Positions 1-12,235 of a stretch of DNA of 64,000 bases are shown here, one piece after another. Under the pieces are notes generated by a model. It worked only from the letters and a program-made list of their open reading frames with translations, ran no database searches and was not told where the DNA came from. The DNA is from Notamacropus eugenii (taxonomy: Eukaryota; Chordata; Mammalia; Diprotodontia; Macropodidae), in the NCBI RefSeq assembly GCF_028372415.1, contig NC_092875.1, positions 55,779,228 to 55,843,227 on the forward strand, given 5' to 3'. Every line of letters starts with the position of its first letter. Positions within the stretch are counted from its first letter, which is position 1. The position numbers were made by a program, and so were the translations under genes.

Positions 1-1260
1 AAGAAAGGCAAAATATGACTCCTACTCTCAGGAATCTCAGTCTAATGGGAGACACAACATGAAAGCCATTATGTACAAATAAGCTATATAAATTGGAGAT
101 AATTAACACAGGTTAAGACACTAGAATTAAAGAAGAAAGGCTTCCTATAGAAGGTGAAATTTTATCTAGAACTTGAAACAGGGAAGACAAGAGCCAAAGA
201 TGAGGAGGAGTGAGCATGTTCTCCAGATAGGAGATATCCAGTGAAAATGTCCAGTCAGGAAACGGAGTGTCTTGTTTAAGGAACAGGTGGGAGGCCAGTG
301 TCACTGGATAGCATAGTACATTCCTTGGGGGAGGGAAGTAATGTGTAAGAACACTGGAAGGGGGGCATCAGGTTTTAAAGGGTTTTGAATAGCAAACAAA
401 TTTTATATTTGATCCTGGAGGTCATAAGGAGCCATTGGAGTTGATGGAATGGAAAGGTAATATGGTGACATCTATGTTTTAGGAAGATCACTTAGGCAGC
501 TGAGCAAAGAATGGACTGGGGTGGAGACTTGTGGCAGGGAGACCAACCAGAAGACTTATTGGAATAGTCCAGGGGTGAGGCGATGATGGCCTATACTGGG
601 GTGGTAGCAATGTAAGAGGAGAGGGCATATATGAGACATGTTGTGAAAGTAAAATGACAAATCTTGACAACAGATTGGATGTGAGGGGTGAGAGACAGTG
701 AGGAGCCAAGGATGGCACCTAGGCTGCAAGCCTAGTATCAGGAAGAAGAGAATGATCAACAAGGTGAAAGACTGCAGAGAAATCAAGAAGCATGAGAACT
801 GAAAAAAGACCATTTCATTTAGCATTTAAGAGGTGGTTAATTCTGGAGAATGTTTCAATTGAATGAGGAGGCTGGAAGTCAAATTACAGAAGTAAGTGAG
901 AGGAAAGGAAGTGGGGGCACCTATGGTATGGCCTTCTCAGGGAGGTTAGCCACAAAAAGGAGGAGAGATATGGGACAACTGCAGGGATAGCTGAATCAAG
1001 TAAGGAATTTTTTCAGGGTGAGAGATATTTGGGCATGTTTATAGGCCACTAAATAGAGATTAAAGATTAGCGAAAGAATGGTTAATGCTAGAAGGGGCAG
1101 TCTGCTGAAAAATGCGGGATGGAAAGGGATCATTTGTGCACATACAAGGTTTTGCCTTGACAAGGAAAAGGGCTACCTCATATGAGACAGGTGAAGGTGG
1201 AGATGATGGCAGAAGGCATCTGGGACGTACAAGTTGAGGAGGAAAGGTGAAGAGGAAATT
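1..1260 (+). repeat. Family A interspersed repeat, long copy
   Basis: An old non-coding repeat that recurs across the window (about 7,260, 9,240, 14,040, 23,180, 35,430, 50,930 and 55,730). Landmarks here are TTTGATCCTGGAGGTCATAA near 410 and CAGATTGGATGTGAGGGGTG near 670. I know similar sequence to be common in mammals but cannot name the family with confidence. No coding potential survives. Confidence 0.6.
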
Positions 1261-2999
1261 TCACCTGAGCCTGTGACCTCAGGCGAGTGAAACTTGAGTC
1301 AAGGTTCTCAGCTGAGAACATGAGGGGAGGAGAAGCTATGGGAGATTGGAGGGTTGAAAAGGTTCAGTAGAATTATTGAAGTTAGTCAATTAAAGAAGTT
1401 TTTAAAGGCTTGCTTTGTTGCAGTGAAAGTCTATTTGAGATTACATAAGTTTGTAGTGGATCCAGCACGGTCTCATAATTTTCTCCTTCATTTGTCGCAC
1501 ATTAATAGGGCTGAAGGTAATGAAAGGTGGGAAAAATCCAGGACTGAGGCTAGGCAGCATAAGATCAGTCATCGGATAAGGAGGCAAGGAATTCAAAAGA
1601 AGAGTACAATTGAACCTTGAACTATCTCAGTAATGGGTCAAGATAGGGATGGAAGCAAAGCCCAGTAATGACCTGGGAAAGAACTAAAAGGTCAGGGGAT
1701 TGAAGGTTATGATAAAAATAAAGAATAGGGTTTGGGGTTGTAAGTCAGAGGGACAGATGGAATGACAGATTGTGATCATATAAGAGAATTGCAGAGTTCA
1801 TGAAAATGGAAGTGGAGCATTTGTGAATGATGGCAAGATCAAGTGTGTGATGATCTCTGCATTTAGCTTAGGTGAAGTGGAGGGGGTTGGAATAGATGCA
1901 ATAGAAATCCCATGGAGCTCTATACCTGTGATCTTTGCCATGACCGCCATCCCTGCAAACTTTTCCCCTTCGTGGCTAAATTTTCAACAAGTCATCCATG
2001 TTCACTGCCTCTGCTTCCTTACCATTCAGTCTTCACTCAATCCCATGCAATCTAGCCCGACTCAACTGTAACTGCTCTCCTCTGACCACCTAATGGCCAC
2101 TGTTTTAGTCCTCATCCAGCACACACTCTCTAGCTAGCCTTGTGCCTGAGGCAAAAAGAGACAATTTTTTCTGCTGCTCTTCTCAGCTTCTTTATTTCTA
2201 TTGATGGGACCACCATCCTCTCAATCACCCAATTAGCAACTGCTGGAAAAAAATGCATCAGAGCTGATTCCACAGGAATGAGGGATGGATGGGAGAGGTA
2301 ATGAAGTTGTTCATTCAGAATATCATGTGAGAAATGTGTAATCAGAAAAAGGAAGGGGACTACTTGTAGTGAGAGCAAGAGACCGACAACCTGTGGACAG
2401 CCTGTGTGCTCCATGGATATCCACACAAGGTCAAACACCCTCCCAGGGAGGATTTACAAAAAGACTTGTATGAGAATTGCATATAATGTGGTAGGAATGT
2501 GTTGCAGTTTCCTCCACTGAAAAGTGTATTCATGTTGATGAGATCACACAGATCCACCAAATTATAAAGATATTCTAGTCAAGAAGGAAGCAGAGTCATT
2601 GGTATTTCTAGACTAGACCTGATGAGAGGAGTCAGGGTAGCAGTGGTGGCCCAAAATACCCAAGAGCCTTTGTTTCTGTGTCCTACTGGATATATCTCAT
2701 CTGCAGAAGGCTTTCACAAGGCTTGTCTTAGCAATGTCTTTTGGGTCTCCATGGACATGTCTGTCTTTGACTCTGTCATCTTCTACTCATGGCAGAGGGT
2801 TAAGTTCAAATCTTCAAAATCATCTCTGATTTTTTGACTCACTTGCCCCACTTCCATACCCAATTAGTGGCCAAATTAGATTGCTTCTGTGCCCATATTT
2901 TTTTCTGTAATTTCATACTCCCTCTTCTTTTATTTAAATTTTTCTTTTTTGTTACAAACTTAAAACATAAGCACACATGAACATATCAGCATATCAAGA
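1261..2999. other. Unassigned intergenic sequence
   Basis: AT-rich sequence with only short open frames and no match to a protein I know. A few stretches could be further decayed family A or L2 sequence, but I could not place them. Confidence 0.5.
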
Positions 3000-3255
3000 A
3001 GGAAGAAAGGAAGCTCCTACTGTGTGTCAGGCACCAGGCTAAACATTTTGCAAATATTATTTTACTTGATTATCACAACTCTGGGAGATAGGTGCTATTA
3101 TTATCACATTGACAGAGGAAGAAACTGAGACAGACAGAAGTTAAAGTGACTCGCACAGGGCTACACAATTAATAAATGTCTGAGACTGGATTTGAACTCA
3201 GGTCTTCCTTACTCCAGGCCCAGTACTCTAACCACTGTCACCTAACTGCTTCATA
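3000..3255 (-). repeat. MIR/CORE-SINE
   Basis: Minus-strand MIR core. Positions 3,110-3,260 hold the reverse-complement landmarks GAAACTGAGACAGACAG and TTTGAACTCAGGTCTTCCTT, with the marsupial-style ending CACCTAACTGCTT. Confidence 0.85.
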
Positions 3256-3344
3256 AGAGCAGAGTATTGTATATAAAACTGTGAATTTCTGTTATGTACA
3301 GTTTAAGTATATATATTAAATTTAAGAAAGTAGTAATAAGACTG

Positions 3345-4305
3345 CTCTGTGTCCTTTTTTGTTACCTTGTCTCTTCCGTGTATTTTTAAAATATCTAACC
3401 CCTCCATTTCACAGCAAAAGCCAACACCCTAGTTCACTCCCTTGTTTACTCCTTATCTGGACTTTTTTTTTTTTAAAGAATCTATTCTTTTTTATCCTTA
3501 ATCTTCTACTCAAGTCTGCCCTTCACAATACAACGAAGGTAATTTTCCTAGTTCAAAAGTTTGGTTATGGTATTTCCCTGCTGAAAACCCTAGATTGATT
3601 CCCAATGGCTTACCACATACAATACAGGCTACTTATCTTGACATTCAAGTTCTTCCACAATATGGCTTCAACCTGCCTTCAGCCAAATAGTTGTTATTGT
3701 TGGTTGTTGTTGTTGATGCTGTCCAGTCTGACTCTTTGTGACCCCATTTGGGGTTTTTTGCAGCAAAGATACTGGAGTAGTTTGCCATTTCCTTCCTCAG
3801 CTCATTTTATGGATGAGGAAACTGAGACAAACAGGGTTAAGTGACTTGCTCAGGGTCATACAGCTTCTAAGCATGTGGAGCTGGATTTGAATTTGGTGCT
3901 CTATCCATTGAGCCATCTAGCTACCCTGGTTGTCAGCCAAACTAAACAGCTTGCCATTTTCCCACCTACTCCTCTCCAGCCCTGACTACTACTAAAACGG
4001 CACCTATGCCATGGCTGAATTCTTCTACCCCATCCGGTGTCTCAGACAGTGAAAATCTTTCCCTTTTTTCTAGTCTGACTCAGGTGCTGCCTCTCCCACT
4101 AATCCCTCTGGGTAAAAGTTATTCCTGCTAATTAAAATATATCATTCTATTTTAATTTCTACTATGTATGTTTCACATTTTAAATTATTATTATTTAGTG
4201 TATATAGCTGATACATACAAACATACAACTTTGAACTCCTTGAGGATAGCCACTGTATCTTTTATTATCTTTGCACATAGAGGATGTTTGATGAATTTTT
4301 GAAGT
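3345..4305 (+). repeat. L2 LINE fragment, interrupted by a SINE
   Basis: Two halves (3,345-3,687 and 3,933-4,305) read as one L2-type 3' region: pyrimidine-rich sequence with CTGCTGAAAACCCT and ATTCCCAATGGCTTACCACA, ending with CTCCTTGAGGATAGCCACTG. A CORE-SINE has split it. Confidence 0.7.
3688..3932 (-). repeat. CORE-SINE (WSINE1-like) with a 9-bp target duplication
   Basis: Minus-strand SINE with the landmark CTTTGTGACCCCATTTGGGG and a tRNA-like head at its right end (GAGCCATCTAGCTACC). It is flanked by TCAGCCAAA at 3,679-3,687 and 3,933-3,941. The A-rich tail is the degenerate GTTGTT-type tract at the left. Confidence 0.85.
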
Positions 4306-4539
4306 TTATAATTTTCTGAGATGAGACTTAAACCCAGGTATTCTCCTTCCAAGATCAGTGTCTTTTTGCTGTTTCATGTTGTCTTGTGAAAATATGGTTT
4401 TGACAAATACAAAAAGTCATAATGCAAAATGAAAATTTGGTTCCATTTCCTGGAGAAGGGATTGAATCAGGTATGAATCAGATTAACCAGGAAGTTTTCT
4501 TCCTGGTTTTGAACTGACTCTTGAAAGAACCAAGGAATG

Positions 4540-4870
4540 TTGATTGATAAAGAGGTAGTACAATGAATGAGTGAATGAAACAGTTTAATTCAGTTCAAAT
4601 TAAGCGTCTACTCTGTGCCTAATGCTAGACATAAAAAAAAAAAAAATGAGTTCCCCCCCTCAAGGAGTTTATAATCAATTCGGGGAAGACAACACACAAA
4701 GAGGGAGGGGTCACCAAGGAATACATGGGACTGGAACACAGAATTCCCAGAAATAGAAGCCAAACAAAGCTGTGAATAGAAAAGGGAGTTCCCAGAAAGA
4801 TTGTGAGCCCTCTAAAAAGCAAAGTTTTGAGAAGAGTTTAGTGTTCCACACACCAGCCCTCCAATCAGAG
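4540..4870 (+). repeat. Family A, 5' portion
   Basis: Contains the head of the repeat: a MIR-like lead (TTAAGCGTCTACTCTGTGCC), CTCAAGGAGTTTATAATC and GACAACACACAAAGAGG. A run of 14 A is included. The sequence from 4,306 to 4,540 is unassigned. Confidence 0.5.
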
Positions 4871-5214
4871 GAGAAAGGCAGCTTAGAGTGTGTTAGTTAA
4901 AAATTATCTTTCCCTATCCCACTCCACAAAGAAAAAAAAAAGGGAGGAGGAGGAAGAACAGGGAGAAGAGGAGGAGGAGGCAAGGACATTGATGACAACA
5001 ACCACTTCTGATTAGCTTTATTTCCTAGGATAGAAACCAAACTGCTCTTTCTTGTTCTCTTATCTCATCACCATGGGCTAGGACTACAGTGTAGAAATAT
5101 ACCATAACACTTTACCATTTACAAAGATCTCTCCTCATGACCAGGAGAAAGGTTAGTGCAAAGATGATTATCATCATCTTAGAGTCATAGTACAGGACTG
5201 ATGAACTCATCCTG

Positions 5215-5430
5215 CCCTGAGAGTGTGTTCAGTCTTGTTCATTTCTTTGGGATTCTTCAGACCATTTTAAAGTGGTTTGCCATTTCCTTCTCCAGTGGAA
5301 TAAGGCAAACAGAGATTAAGTGACTTGCCTAGGGTAACACAGCTAGTATTCTCATCTGAAGCTGGATTTCAAGTCAGGTCTTCCTGACTCCAAGTGCAGT
5401 GCTCTATTAAGTGAGCCATATAGTTTCATT
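5215..5430 (-). repeat. CORE-SINE
   Basis: Minus-strand SINE with GTTTGCCATTTCCTTCTCCA, GTCAGGTCTTCCTGACTCCA and a decayed tRNA-like head (GTGAGCCATATAG). The preceding 4,870-5,215 is unassigned AT-rich and purine-rich sequence. Confidence 0.75.
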
Positions 5431-5436
5431 CTAGGG

Positions 5437-5940
5437 CAGAGGTTCCCAAACTAATTTGGCCTTTTTGAAAAAAAAAATTACTCAATATCCCCCCTAGAAA
5501 TATACTTTCTTTAACCCTTTAATGGCTTTTTTGAAATTTGTGTCATATTTTTAAAAACAGAAAAAATTTTTAACGACATCTTAAATTTAATAATTCATTA
5601 TAAATTTGTAGAGTTTCTCCTGCATTGAAAGTTTGATGACTCAATATTTTATCACATAACCATATAGTATCATAAATAAGTCATTATATGAACATATTCC
5701 TGCCAATCAAACTGGACTTCTCAACAATGCTGAAGACACTCACCTGCCAACACTTGCTTGTTAAGACCTATAAGCAGACTTGACAACTGATAGATTATAA
5801 TTTGTATTTTGTGTGTTTATTTGGAAAATAATGTAATCACTATGACTTTAACCTTTTTACAACAGCTAAACATGTACTGAGAGTTTTTCAAAATTTTTCT
5901 CTCTTCTTTCCTTATGCTTATTTTATTCAATGCCCCTCCC
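5437..5940 (+). mobile_element. Possible hAT (Charlie-type) DNA transposon remnant
   Basis: Begins CAGAGGTTCCCAAACTAATT, a terminal-repeat sequence of the type used by OposCharlie/SPIN-like hAT elements, followed by AT-rich non-coding sequence. I could not find the matching right terminal repeat, so the end is a guess. Confidence 0.35.
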
Positions 5941-5965
5941 CCCCCCATTGCACCTAGTTTTCAGG

Positions 5966-6560
5966 TGTTAGATAATAACTCCCAGAATAGCCCCAAGGAT
6001 CCTAGGTAGTAATTCCTAGAATTATAGTGATAGATAGTCCCCCTGAGCCTGCACCAAGATATGGAGTGACATAATATGATATTCACTATGCCTGAGCAGA
6101 ATGGCAGTATTGCTAAAGTTAACCTATATAGCCATTGCTGGCAAGATGCCTTCTTTGTCTGTTGCCCTATAAAGCAAGTGGGCACTGGTTAATGCGTGGG
6201 GAATCCACAAGAGAAAGAAACCGTGGAAATCCATAGGGGAACTCATTTGGGATTTGTATAGAGGAATGCATGTATTTGCATCAACCGGCCCCCATTGAGA
6301 CTTGAGGGGATTCAGGGGAGTGCACAAGCTGTGTCTGTCTCTATTGACCCTATAGAGATGTAGGGGTAGTTTCCCCTCATCCCTTCACTCAGGCCCTTGT
6401 GAGAAAGGTGATTAGGGAATGCTGTAGGAGCTTGTGCTCCTCTTGAGAAGACTAGACTAGAATAAAGTAAGATTATTAATCCCTCTGAAGCTGTCTTCCT
6501 GTCTGACCAGATCAAGAGTGAACCTGTTAGAGGCTGGAGTCCAAAAACTCCAGTGCCTCC
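5966..6560 (+). mobile_element. Candidate solo LTR (retroviral fossil)
   Basis: A roughly 0.6-kb non-coding block opening TGTTAGATAATAAC, with a TATA-like CCCTATAAAGC near 6,166 and AATAAAG at 6,461 near its right end. That is the layout of an LTR with promoter and polyadenylation signal. No internal retroviral sequence was recognised on either side. Old; boundaries approximate. Confidence 0.35.
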
Positions 6561-6589
6561 TGTGTGTTATTTGTGAAAGAAGTGGCCAG

Positions 6590-6860
6590 ATAGTCATCAG
6601 TACAAATGGAGATGGACCAGATGCAATGGGAGACCCTGGCCCTTTTACCACTAAGATCTTTCCAGGTTCTCACTGTCAGTGAGGTAAGGCACATTCAGTG
6701 AATAGAGTTCTTTTAAGAAGTGAGTGAAGGGATGGCGCCTTTAATTTAAAAAACAAACAAACGAACCAAATGGGAGGGGAAGACCCTCAGGGTTTCTGGC
6801 CAAAAGAGAAACAGTTATTATTTACATTCACTGTGAGGCAGGAGTGCCCAATCAATATAT
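6590..6860 (+). repeat. Family C interspersed repeat, 3' part
   Basis: Shares GATGCAATGGGAGACCCTGG and CCCTCAGGGTTTCTGGCCAA with the reverse complements of the copies at 8,341 and 12,927 and with 39,120. The family name is unknown to me. Confidence 0.6.
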
Positions 6861-6952
6861 CCATTAAGTGGTGCTTGGGCAGGGAGCAGTTGTACAATCT
6901 ATGGGTTCTAGAGTGAAATGGGTGTAAAGTTTAGTAGTTTAGTCTTTGAGAG

Positions 6953-7012
6953 AAGGAAGGAAGGAAGGAAGGAAGGAGGGAGGGAGGGAGGAAAGGAGGG
7001 AGGGAGGGAGGA
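6953..7012 (+). repeat. (AAGG)n/(AGGG)n microsatellite
   Basis: About 60 bp of tandem GGAA and GGGA units, purine only on the plus strand. Confidence 0.95.
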
Positions 7013-7262
7013 ATCTAACCATTTTTGAAGAGGACCATGACATCAGAAAGATGATGACATGATTTGCAACTGACTTTGATTTGAGTGGGGGAGGTGCTTT
7101 ACCTTCCTTTGGAGAGGAGAAAGAGGGAGAGGAAGAAAATGAGCTGAGTTCCCAGTTGACTGGGTTGCCATTCAGGCAGCTTGCACTACTCACAGGTTGT
7201 GTTTGTCCTTCATTTTCGAAGAGGACCATGACATCAGAGAGATGATGACATGTGAGGGAGGT
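7013..7262 (+). repeat. Two tandem heads of family C
   Basis: GAGGACCATGACATCAGA occurs twice, at 7,031 and 7,221, each followed by a GATGATGACATG stretch. They are separated by about 190 bp, so one 5' portion appears duplicated or inserted next to another. Confidence 0.65.
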
Positions 7263-7560
7263 GCAAGTATGAAGTTTAGAATAACATCATGGTTGCAACT
7301 CTGAGTGACTGGAAGGATGATAGTATTTTCAGTAGAAACAGGGAAGTTCAGATGAGGAATGGGTTTGGGGAAGGGGAATAGTGAGTTCTTTTTTTAGAAA
7401 TTATGAGTTTGAGATGCCTACAGGATATCTAGTTGAAAATGTCCAATCTGCAGTTCATAAGGCAGGGCTAGATAGCTCAGGACATTAATAGCCAGTTATT
7501 AAAATTGGGGAGACCTTAGCTTTCTTCTGTCCCATTTTCTTGTCCAATCTCTCAAGGACA
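7263..7560 (+). repeat. Family A internal portion
   Basis: Contains GAAACAGGGAAGTTCAGATG and TGAGTTTGAGATGCCTACAG, matching the interior of family A. It ends where an L1 tail begins. Confidence 0.5.
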
Positions 7561-7684
7561 GAGCTGAAGGAAGATAAGATTAATATTCTCTTCATTCTGA
7601 GTATTGCTACTCCACCCATCATTTATGATTTCTTGAAATACAGCTTTGAAAAACCAGGCTTTGATAAACCTCATTGGAATTCGC

Positions 7685-8340
7685 AAAGAGTTCATAAAAA
7701 AGGGGAAAGGATCCACATGTACAAAAATATTTATAGCAGTTCTTTTTGTGGTGGCAAAGAATTGGAAATTGAGGGGACACGCATTAGTTGGGGAATGGCT
7801 GAACAAATGATCCATGAATGTAATTGTAACTATAAGAAGTAATAAACAGGTAGATTTCAGAAAAACTTGAAAAGACTTACATGAACTGATGCTGAGAAGT
7901 GAACAGAACCAGAAAACCATTGTACATAACAACAGCAACATTGTGAGATGATCAACTATGATAAATAGACTTAGCTCTTGTCAGCAATATAATAATTCAA
8001 GACAATTGTAAAAGGCTCAAGATGGAAAATGCTAACCATATCCAAAGAAAGAACTATGGAGTCTAAATGCAGATCAACTCATGCTATATTCACTTTTTTT
8101 GGTTGTTTTTTCTTTCTCATGGTTTTCCCCTTTTGTTCTGATTCTTCTTTCACAATATGACTAGTGTGGAAATCTGTTTAACATGATTGTACATGTATAA
8201 CCTATATCAGATTGCTTGCTGTCTTGGGGGGGCAGAGATAGGAGGAAGGAAGTGAGGGGGAAAAATTTGGAACTCAAAATCTTACAAAAATGAATGTTGA
8301 AAACTATTTTTACATGTAATTGAAACTATTAAGTTTTTAA
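7685..8340 (+). mobile_element. L1 LINE, 5'-truncated 3' end
   Basis: Carries the end of ORF2 and the 3' UTR. Landmarks are ACAAAAATATTTATAGCAG, GTTGGGGAATGGCTGAACAA and AGAAAGAACTATGGAGTCT, ending in AACTATTAAGTTTTTAAAAA. The ORF2 frame is broken. It resembles a fairly young marsupial L1 subfamily. Confidence 0.85.
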
Positions 8341-8905
8341 AAAACTTCATTGGGATTCAGATGGAACTACTTGACCATGCCTTAAACCCCAAATCACTCT
8401 GGCTCTCATTGATTGACCAACAATAGGTCCCAGCCCAAGCCTCCCTTGGTCATTTTTTGGGTTTTGATTGTTCAGAGTAAGTGTAAATAGCAATTGTTTC
8501 TGTTTTGGCCAGAAACCCGGAGGATCTTGCCCTCCCAGATTGAATTTTTTTTTTTTTGACTAGGTAAAAGAGGCCATTTTTGGCCTCATTTCTTACCTAG
8601 TCTTAATCACTGAATGGATGTTGCCTCAGACAGACTTGGGAAAGACCTTAGTTTAAAAAGGCCAAGGTCTTCCACTGGATCCAGGGCCATATCCAGTCAT
8701 CCTAATCTTTATTTTGCCACTGGACCAAGATGGCTCTGTGGGAGAGAGTGAGGCTGGTGACTTTGGACAGCCCTCCCTCACTTAAATCCAATGCATTTGC
8801 AAGTCAAGACATTACCTTCCTAAAGTAACTGGTCCTCTTTGAGAAAGTAGGACAAATAACTCTATCCAACTGGATCAGATTTCTAATCTAAATTGAAACT
8901 CCCTT
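8341..8905 (-). repeat. Family C, long copy
   Basis: Shares AATAGGTCCCAGCCCAAGCC, ACTAGGTAAAAGAGGCCATT and GTGAGGCTGGTGACTTT with the copy at 12,927-13,435. It starts exactly at the end of the L1 tail. Confidence 0.7.
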
Positions 8906-9225
8906 CTGTTTAGGCTTGGGTGGGGATAAATTCTTTGAATAGATTGCCCAAGGCTAGGGATAACTTAGATGTGAATGATGTAATCAAAGTTCACTTGAAT
9001 AGGTTCAGCCCCTCATTCTTCTCTCATTAATTGTTAATCCATCAGAGCTGATTAGTCACCCTGGGGAACACCACTCTTCCAATGGGCATATAAACTGTGA
9101 GCCTGCTACCATGATTGTCTTTAGTCTAAGAGAGAGTTGGCCAAGTGACCATACTTTTATTAAATTGCTGGCATTATTAACAAAATTATTAAATTACCCA
9201 GAAATTATATTTCTTCAACTTTTTA
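8906..9225 (+). mobile_element. LTR-like fossil segment
   Basis: Non-coding block with a TATA-like GGGCATATAAACTG at 9,085 and repeated TTATTAAATT sequences near the right end, a layout like an LTR. No partner LTR or internal region was seen. Assignment is tentative; old. Confidence 0.28.
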
Positions 9226-9720
9226 AATGCTACAGGAGAAAGATCTGAAGGTCATCTGAATGAGATGATAAATCTTTTGGAGCTGATGATAAAACCAAAT
9301 GAGAAAGTATAGTTAGAAAAGAGAAGAGTGCCCTGGGCAGAATCTAGGGTTAGAGTCCAACGGTTAGAGCATGTGATATAGATAAAGAATCAGCAAAGAA
9401 AACTGAGGAGCAATCTGACAGGTAGAGAACCAAGAGGGAGGAGTGTCACAAGATCCAGAGAGCAGAATATTGAGAAGGTAAGGACACTCAACAGTGTCAA
9501 ATGAGGAAGAGAGGCGAAGAAAGATAGGGAATGAGAAAAGCCCATCAAATTTAGCATTTAAGAGATCATTGGTAACTTTGGAGAGGGCAGGTTCAGTTGA
9601 ATGAGAAGATGAGAATCCAGATTGCAGGGGGTTTACAAGTGACAGAGTGGAGATAATTTTTCTAGAAAATTTTCTAATTTTCTAATTTTTCTAGATAATT
9701 TTGACTGGGGAAGGGAGAAA
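9226..9720 (+). repeat. Family A, 3' portion
   Basis: Contains CAACAGTGTCAAATGAGGAA, TTTAGCATTTAAGAGATC and GGGCAGGTTCAGTTGAATGA, which match 740-890 and 55,780-55,980. A short TTTTCTAATTTTCTAATTT duplication lies at 9,665-9,700. Confidence 0.6.
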
Positions 9721-10120
9721 GAAGAAAGCTAGCTTTAGAATGATAGAAACAATCAATTATATCCAAAGGTGGGATGAGGGGGGGAACCACAGGTGTCAGG
9801 GAATAGAAGTTTTATTATGACCCCTTTCTTGGTCTCTCCCACTCCCCTGGAACTTCTCAGTGCATTAATTTTTACTCCGACGTTGTAGCTGTCTTCATGG
9901 TATCTTTGAATATCTATGTTATTTGAGAGTACTGTTTTCTCTCTCACCCTGCTATTTCTCTTTAAAGCTTTTTGGATTAGATTTGTAACACCCCAAAAAA
10001 ATATTCTTACTAGCCTTTCTTAAGTGCACTTCATCTTTGTCTGGGAGCCCATTACTCATATATTTTAAGCTATTTTCCAAAAATCCAAATCTGATTCTAA
10101 GATACAATCCTTATAAGTAG
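9721..10120. other. Unassigned AT-rich sequence
   Basis: No gene and no repeat I recognise. Short open frames only. Confidence 0.5.
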
Positions 10121-10440
10121 TTATTCACTGCCCAGCACTAGAAAATGACACCATCCCTGCCCACAAGAATCTTACAGTTTACATAAGAAGAAAGCACCCA
10201 TACATAGATAAGTATAAGGTAAAATGTAATGTGGACAGAGGAGAGATCCTGAGTTCTACAGGAAAATCCAAAGAGTGATCAAATGCTTTCAGCTGGGGTA
10301 GGTTTGGGAGAAAGGAGGAGATTAGGGGAGGCTTTACAGAAGAGGCAGTAATTGAGCTCAGACTTTAAGAAAAATAATTGTGACCAGTGGAGATGAGGAA
10401 GAGAACATATTCCAGGCATGAAGGAGTAGTCTGTGGATAA
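10121..10440 (+). repeat. Family A, 5' portion
   Basis: Contains CCACAAGAATCTTACAGTTTAC and GAGGCTTTACAGAAGAGGCA, the head of family A. The sequence from 10,441 to 10,625 is unassigned. Confidence 0.5.
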
Positions 10441-10625
10441 CAACAAGAAAAACAAACAAGCATTTCAATTTATGCTGAGTAGGTCTCCTCTAAGAAAACA
10501 GAGCATCCATCTAGTGTTAAAAACACTACTACGGATGGAAATAGAATGGTTTTTTTTTCCTTAATATGATTTTTCAGCAATTTATTTAAAACTAAGATCC
10601 AGCATTATATGTAATAGAGAAGCAT

Positions 10626-11503
10626 CAGGGGGAGGGGAAGCAGAGCCAAGATGGTGTAGTAGAAATAGGGACCTGCCTGAGCTCTCCCCTCAAGCCCCTC
10701 AAAAAACTTGTAAAAATTACTCTAAATAAATTCTAGAGCAGGAGAAGCCACAAAATGACAGAGTAAAATAGATTTTCAGCCCAAGATAATCTGGAAAGCT
10801 GACGGGAAGAGTCTATTGTACCAGGTTCAGAGTGAAGCGCGGCGCAGCATGGACCATGCTTGCACAGACAGGAGTGGAGCAGGCATCAGGGTGCTGAATC
10901 ATTGCCACAGTGGCTGCTTCTGGAGCTCTTGGCCTACAGATGGTGGGGAAATTGAGTGACTGGGTCATAGTCCTGGGTGGTAGTCTTGGGGCAAGAAGGA
11001 GTGCTGATGTGGCAGAACTGGTGGCAGCTGTCGAGAGGGAATGCTACTCAAAGTTCCAGGGCAGAAAAGAGTGCTTGTGGTTACTCACAGACCAGAGTGA
11101 AGGCCACAGGAGAAGCAAACACCTCTCCTTTGATCATACCACTTTGGAGGAACTGAGAATTCACATGTCCCTAGAGATAGCTCTGAAAACAGCTGCACAA
11201 AACCCCTCAAACTTGGGATAGTACACCCTCTACTTGAGAAAGAGCTCAAATGTCAAGTAATTGGCTGGGAAAGTGACCAAAAAGGGGGAAAAAATAAAAC
11301 TACAGGTTACTTTCTTGGTGAAAAGGTCTTTTCTTATGACAAGGAAGATCAAACCATACAACCAGAGGAAGACAGTAAAGTCAAGGTTCCTACATCCAAA
11401 GCCTCCAAGAAAAATATGAAACGGTCTCAGGCCATGGAAGAGCTCAAAAAGGATTTTGAAAATCAAGTAAGAGAAGTAAAGAAGCATTGGAAGAATAAAG
11501 GAA
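10626..11503 (+). mobile_element. L1/HAL1 5' UTR and start of ORF1 (3'-truncated)
   Basis: Begins with the marsupial L1 5' end GCAGAGCCAAGATGGTGTAG. It continues through the GC-richer 5' UTR into the ORF1 start region (GCCTCCAAGAAAAATATGAA and GCCATGGAAGAGCTCAAAAA). The same sequence is on the minus strand at 21,960-22,750. The 103-residue open frame at 10,910-11,221 is part of this 5' UTR, not a gene. It stops abruptly at a SINE. Confidence 0.8.
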
Positions 11504-11712
11504 TCAGCATGGTGGATGGGAAAAGTACTGGATTTGGAGTAAAGACCTGAACTCAAATTCTGGCTCTACCACTTATCATTTGTGTTACCTTAGGCAAGTC
11601 ACTTTGTCTCTTTGGGGTTCAGTTTTCTTATCTGTAAAACATGGGGGTTGAAGTTGATCACATCTTATAGTTCCTTCTAGTTCCAAATCTCTGACCCTGT
11701 GATCCTAGGATC
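11504..11712 (+). repeat. MIR-type SINE
   Basis: Plus-strand copy with GTAAAGACCTGAACTCAAAT, CCTTAGGCAAGTCACTTTGT and TCTGTAAAACATGGGGGTTG, ending CTGACCCTGTGATCC. Confidence 0.85.
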
Positions 11713-12235
11713 TTTCAAAAGGCAGGCATGGGATTTTCCAAATCCCTTCTGGGACTTTGAAGGCTAGAAAGCACAGAGCTATGTTGAAAGTACTGGCTTG
11801 TCATAGTCTGTCCAAAGGCTTGCAGCTCTAGCAGCTGATAGAGGTCCAACATTGCTGCCTAAATTAGCCTTAATTATTTTGAAAGCCACATTGAAAACCT
11901 TTCCTAGTAGAGTCTGAAGTTATCAAAGAGTAGTAATTATGGGATCAGTTACAAACAGTTATTGGATGCTGTTTTTCCCCAAGCCAGAGCCAGGTTTGAC
12001 AATAGCTCATGTTAGCTGTTTATAGCATTAGGCAGGTTACTCTGGGAACTTGGCCATCTGAGTATTTATTATATCTTCAGTCAGGGATACTTGGGCCAGA
12101 GAGGTAGAATTCAATAGGGTTGGGAACATTCAGTTTCCTCTGAGCTACTCTGAGAAGAGGCCTTTGGGTTAGACAAGTGGACTGAGGAAGCTGATGTTAG
12201 CCAGAGGATCCCAAAATAACAGACTTTTGAGAGAA
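11713..12235. other. Unassigned intergenic sequence
   Basis: About 520 bp without a recognisable gene or repeat. Confidence 0.5.

Noticed and set aside
5966-9225. A complete endogenous retrovirus bounded by the LTR-like blocks
   Set aside because: The two LTR-like blocks (5,966-6,560 and 8,906-9,225) do not resemble each other, and the sequence between them is L1 and SINE-like repeats with no retroviral genes.
10910-11221. 103-codon frame beginning MAASGALGLQMVGKLSDWVI
   Set aside because: It lies in an L1/HAL1 5' UTR that also occurs elsewhere, so it is not a host gene.
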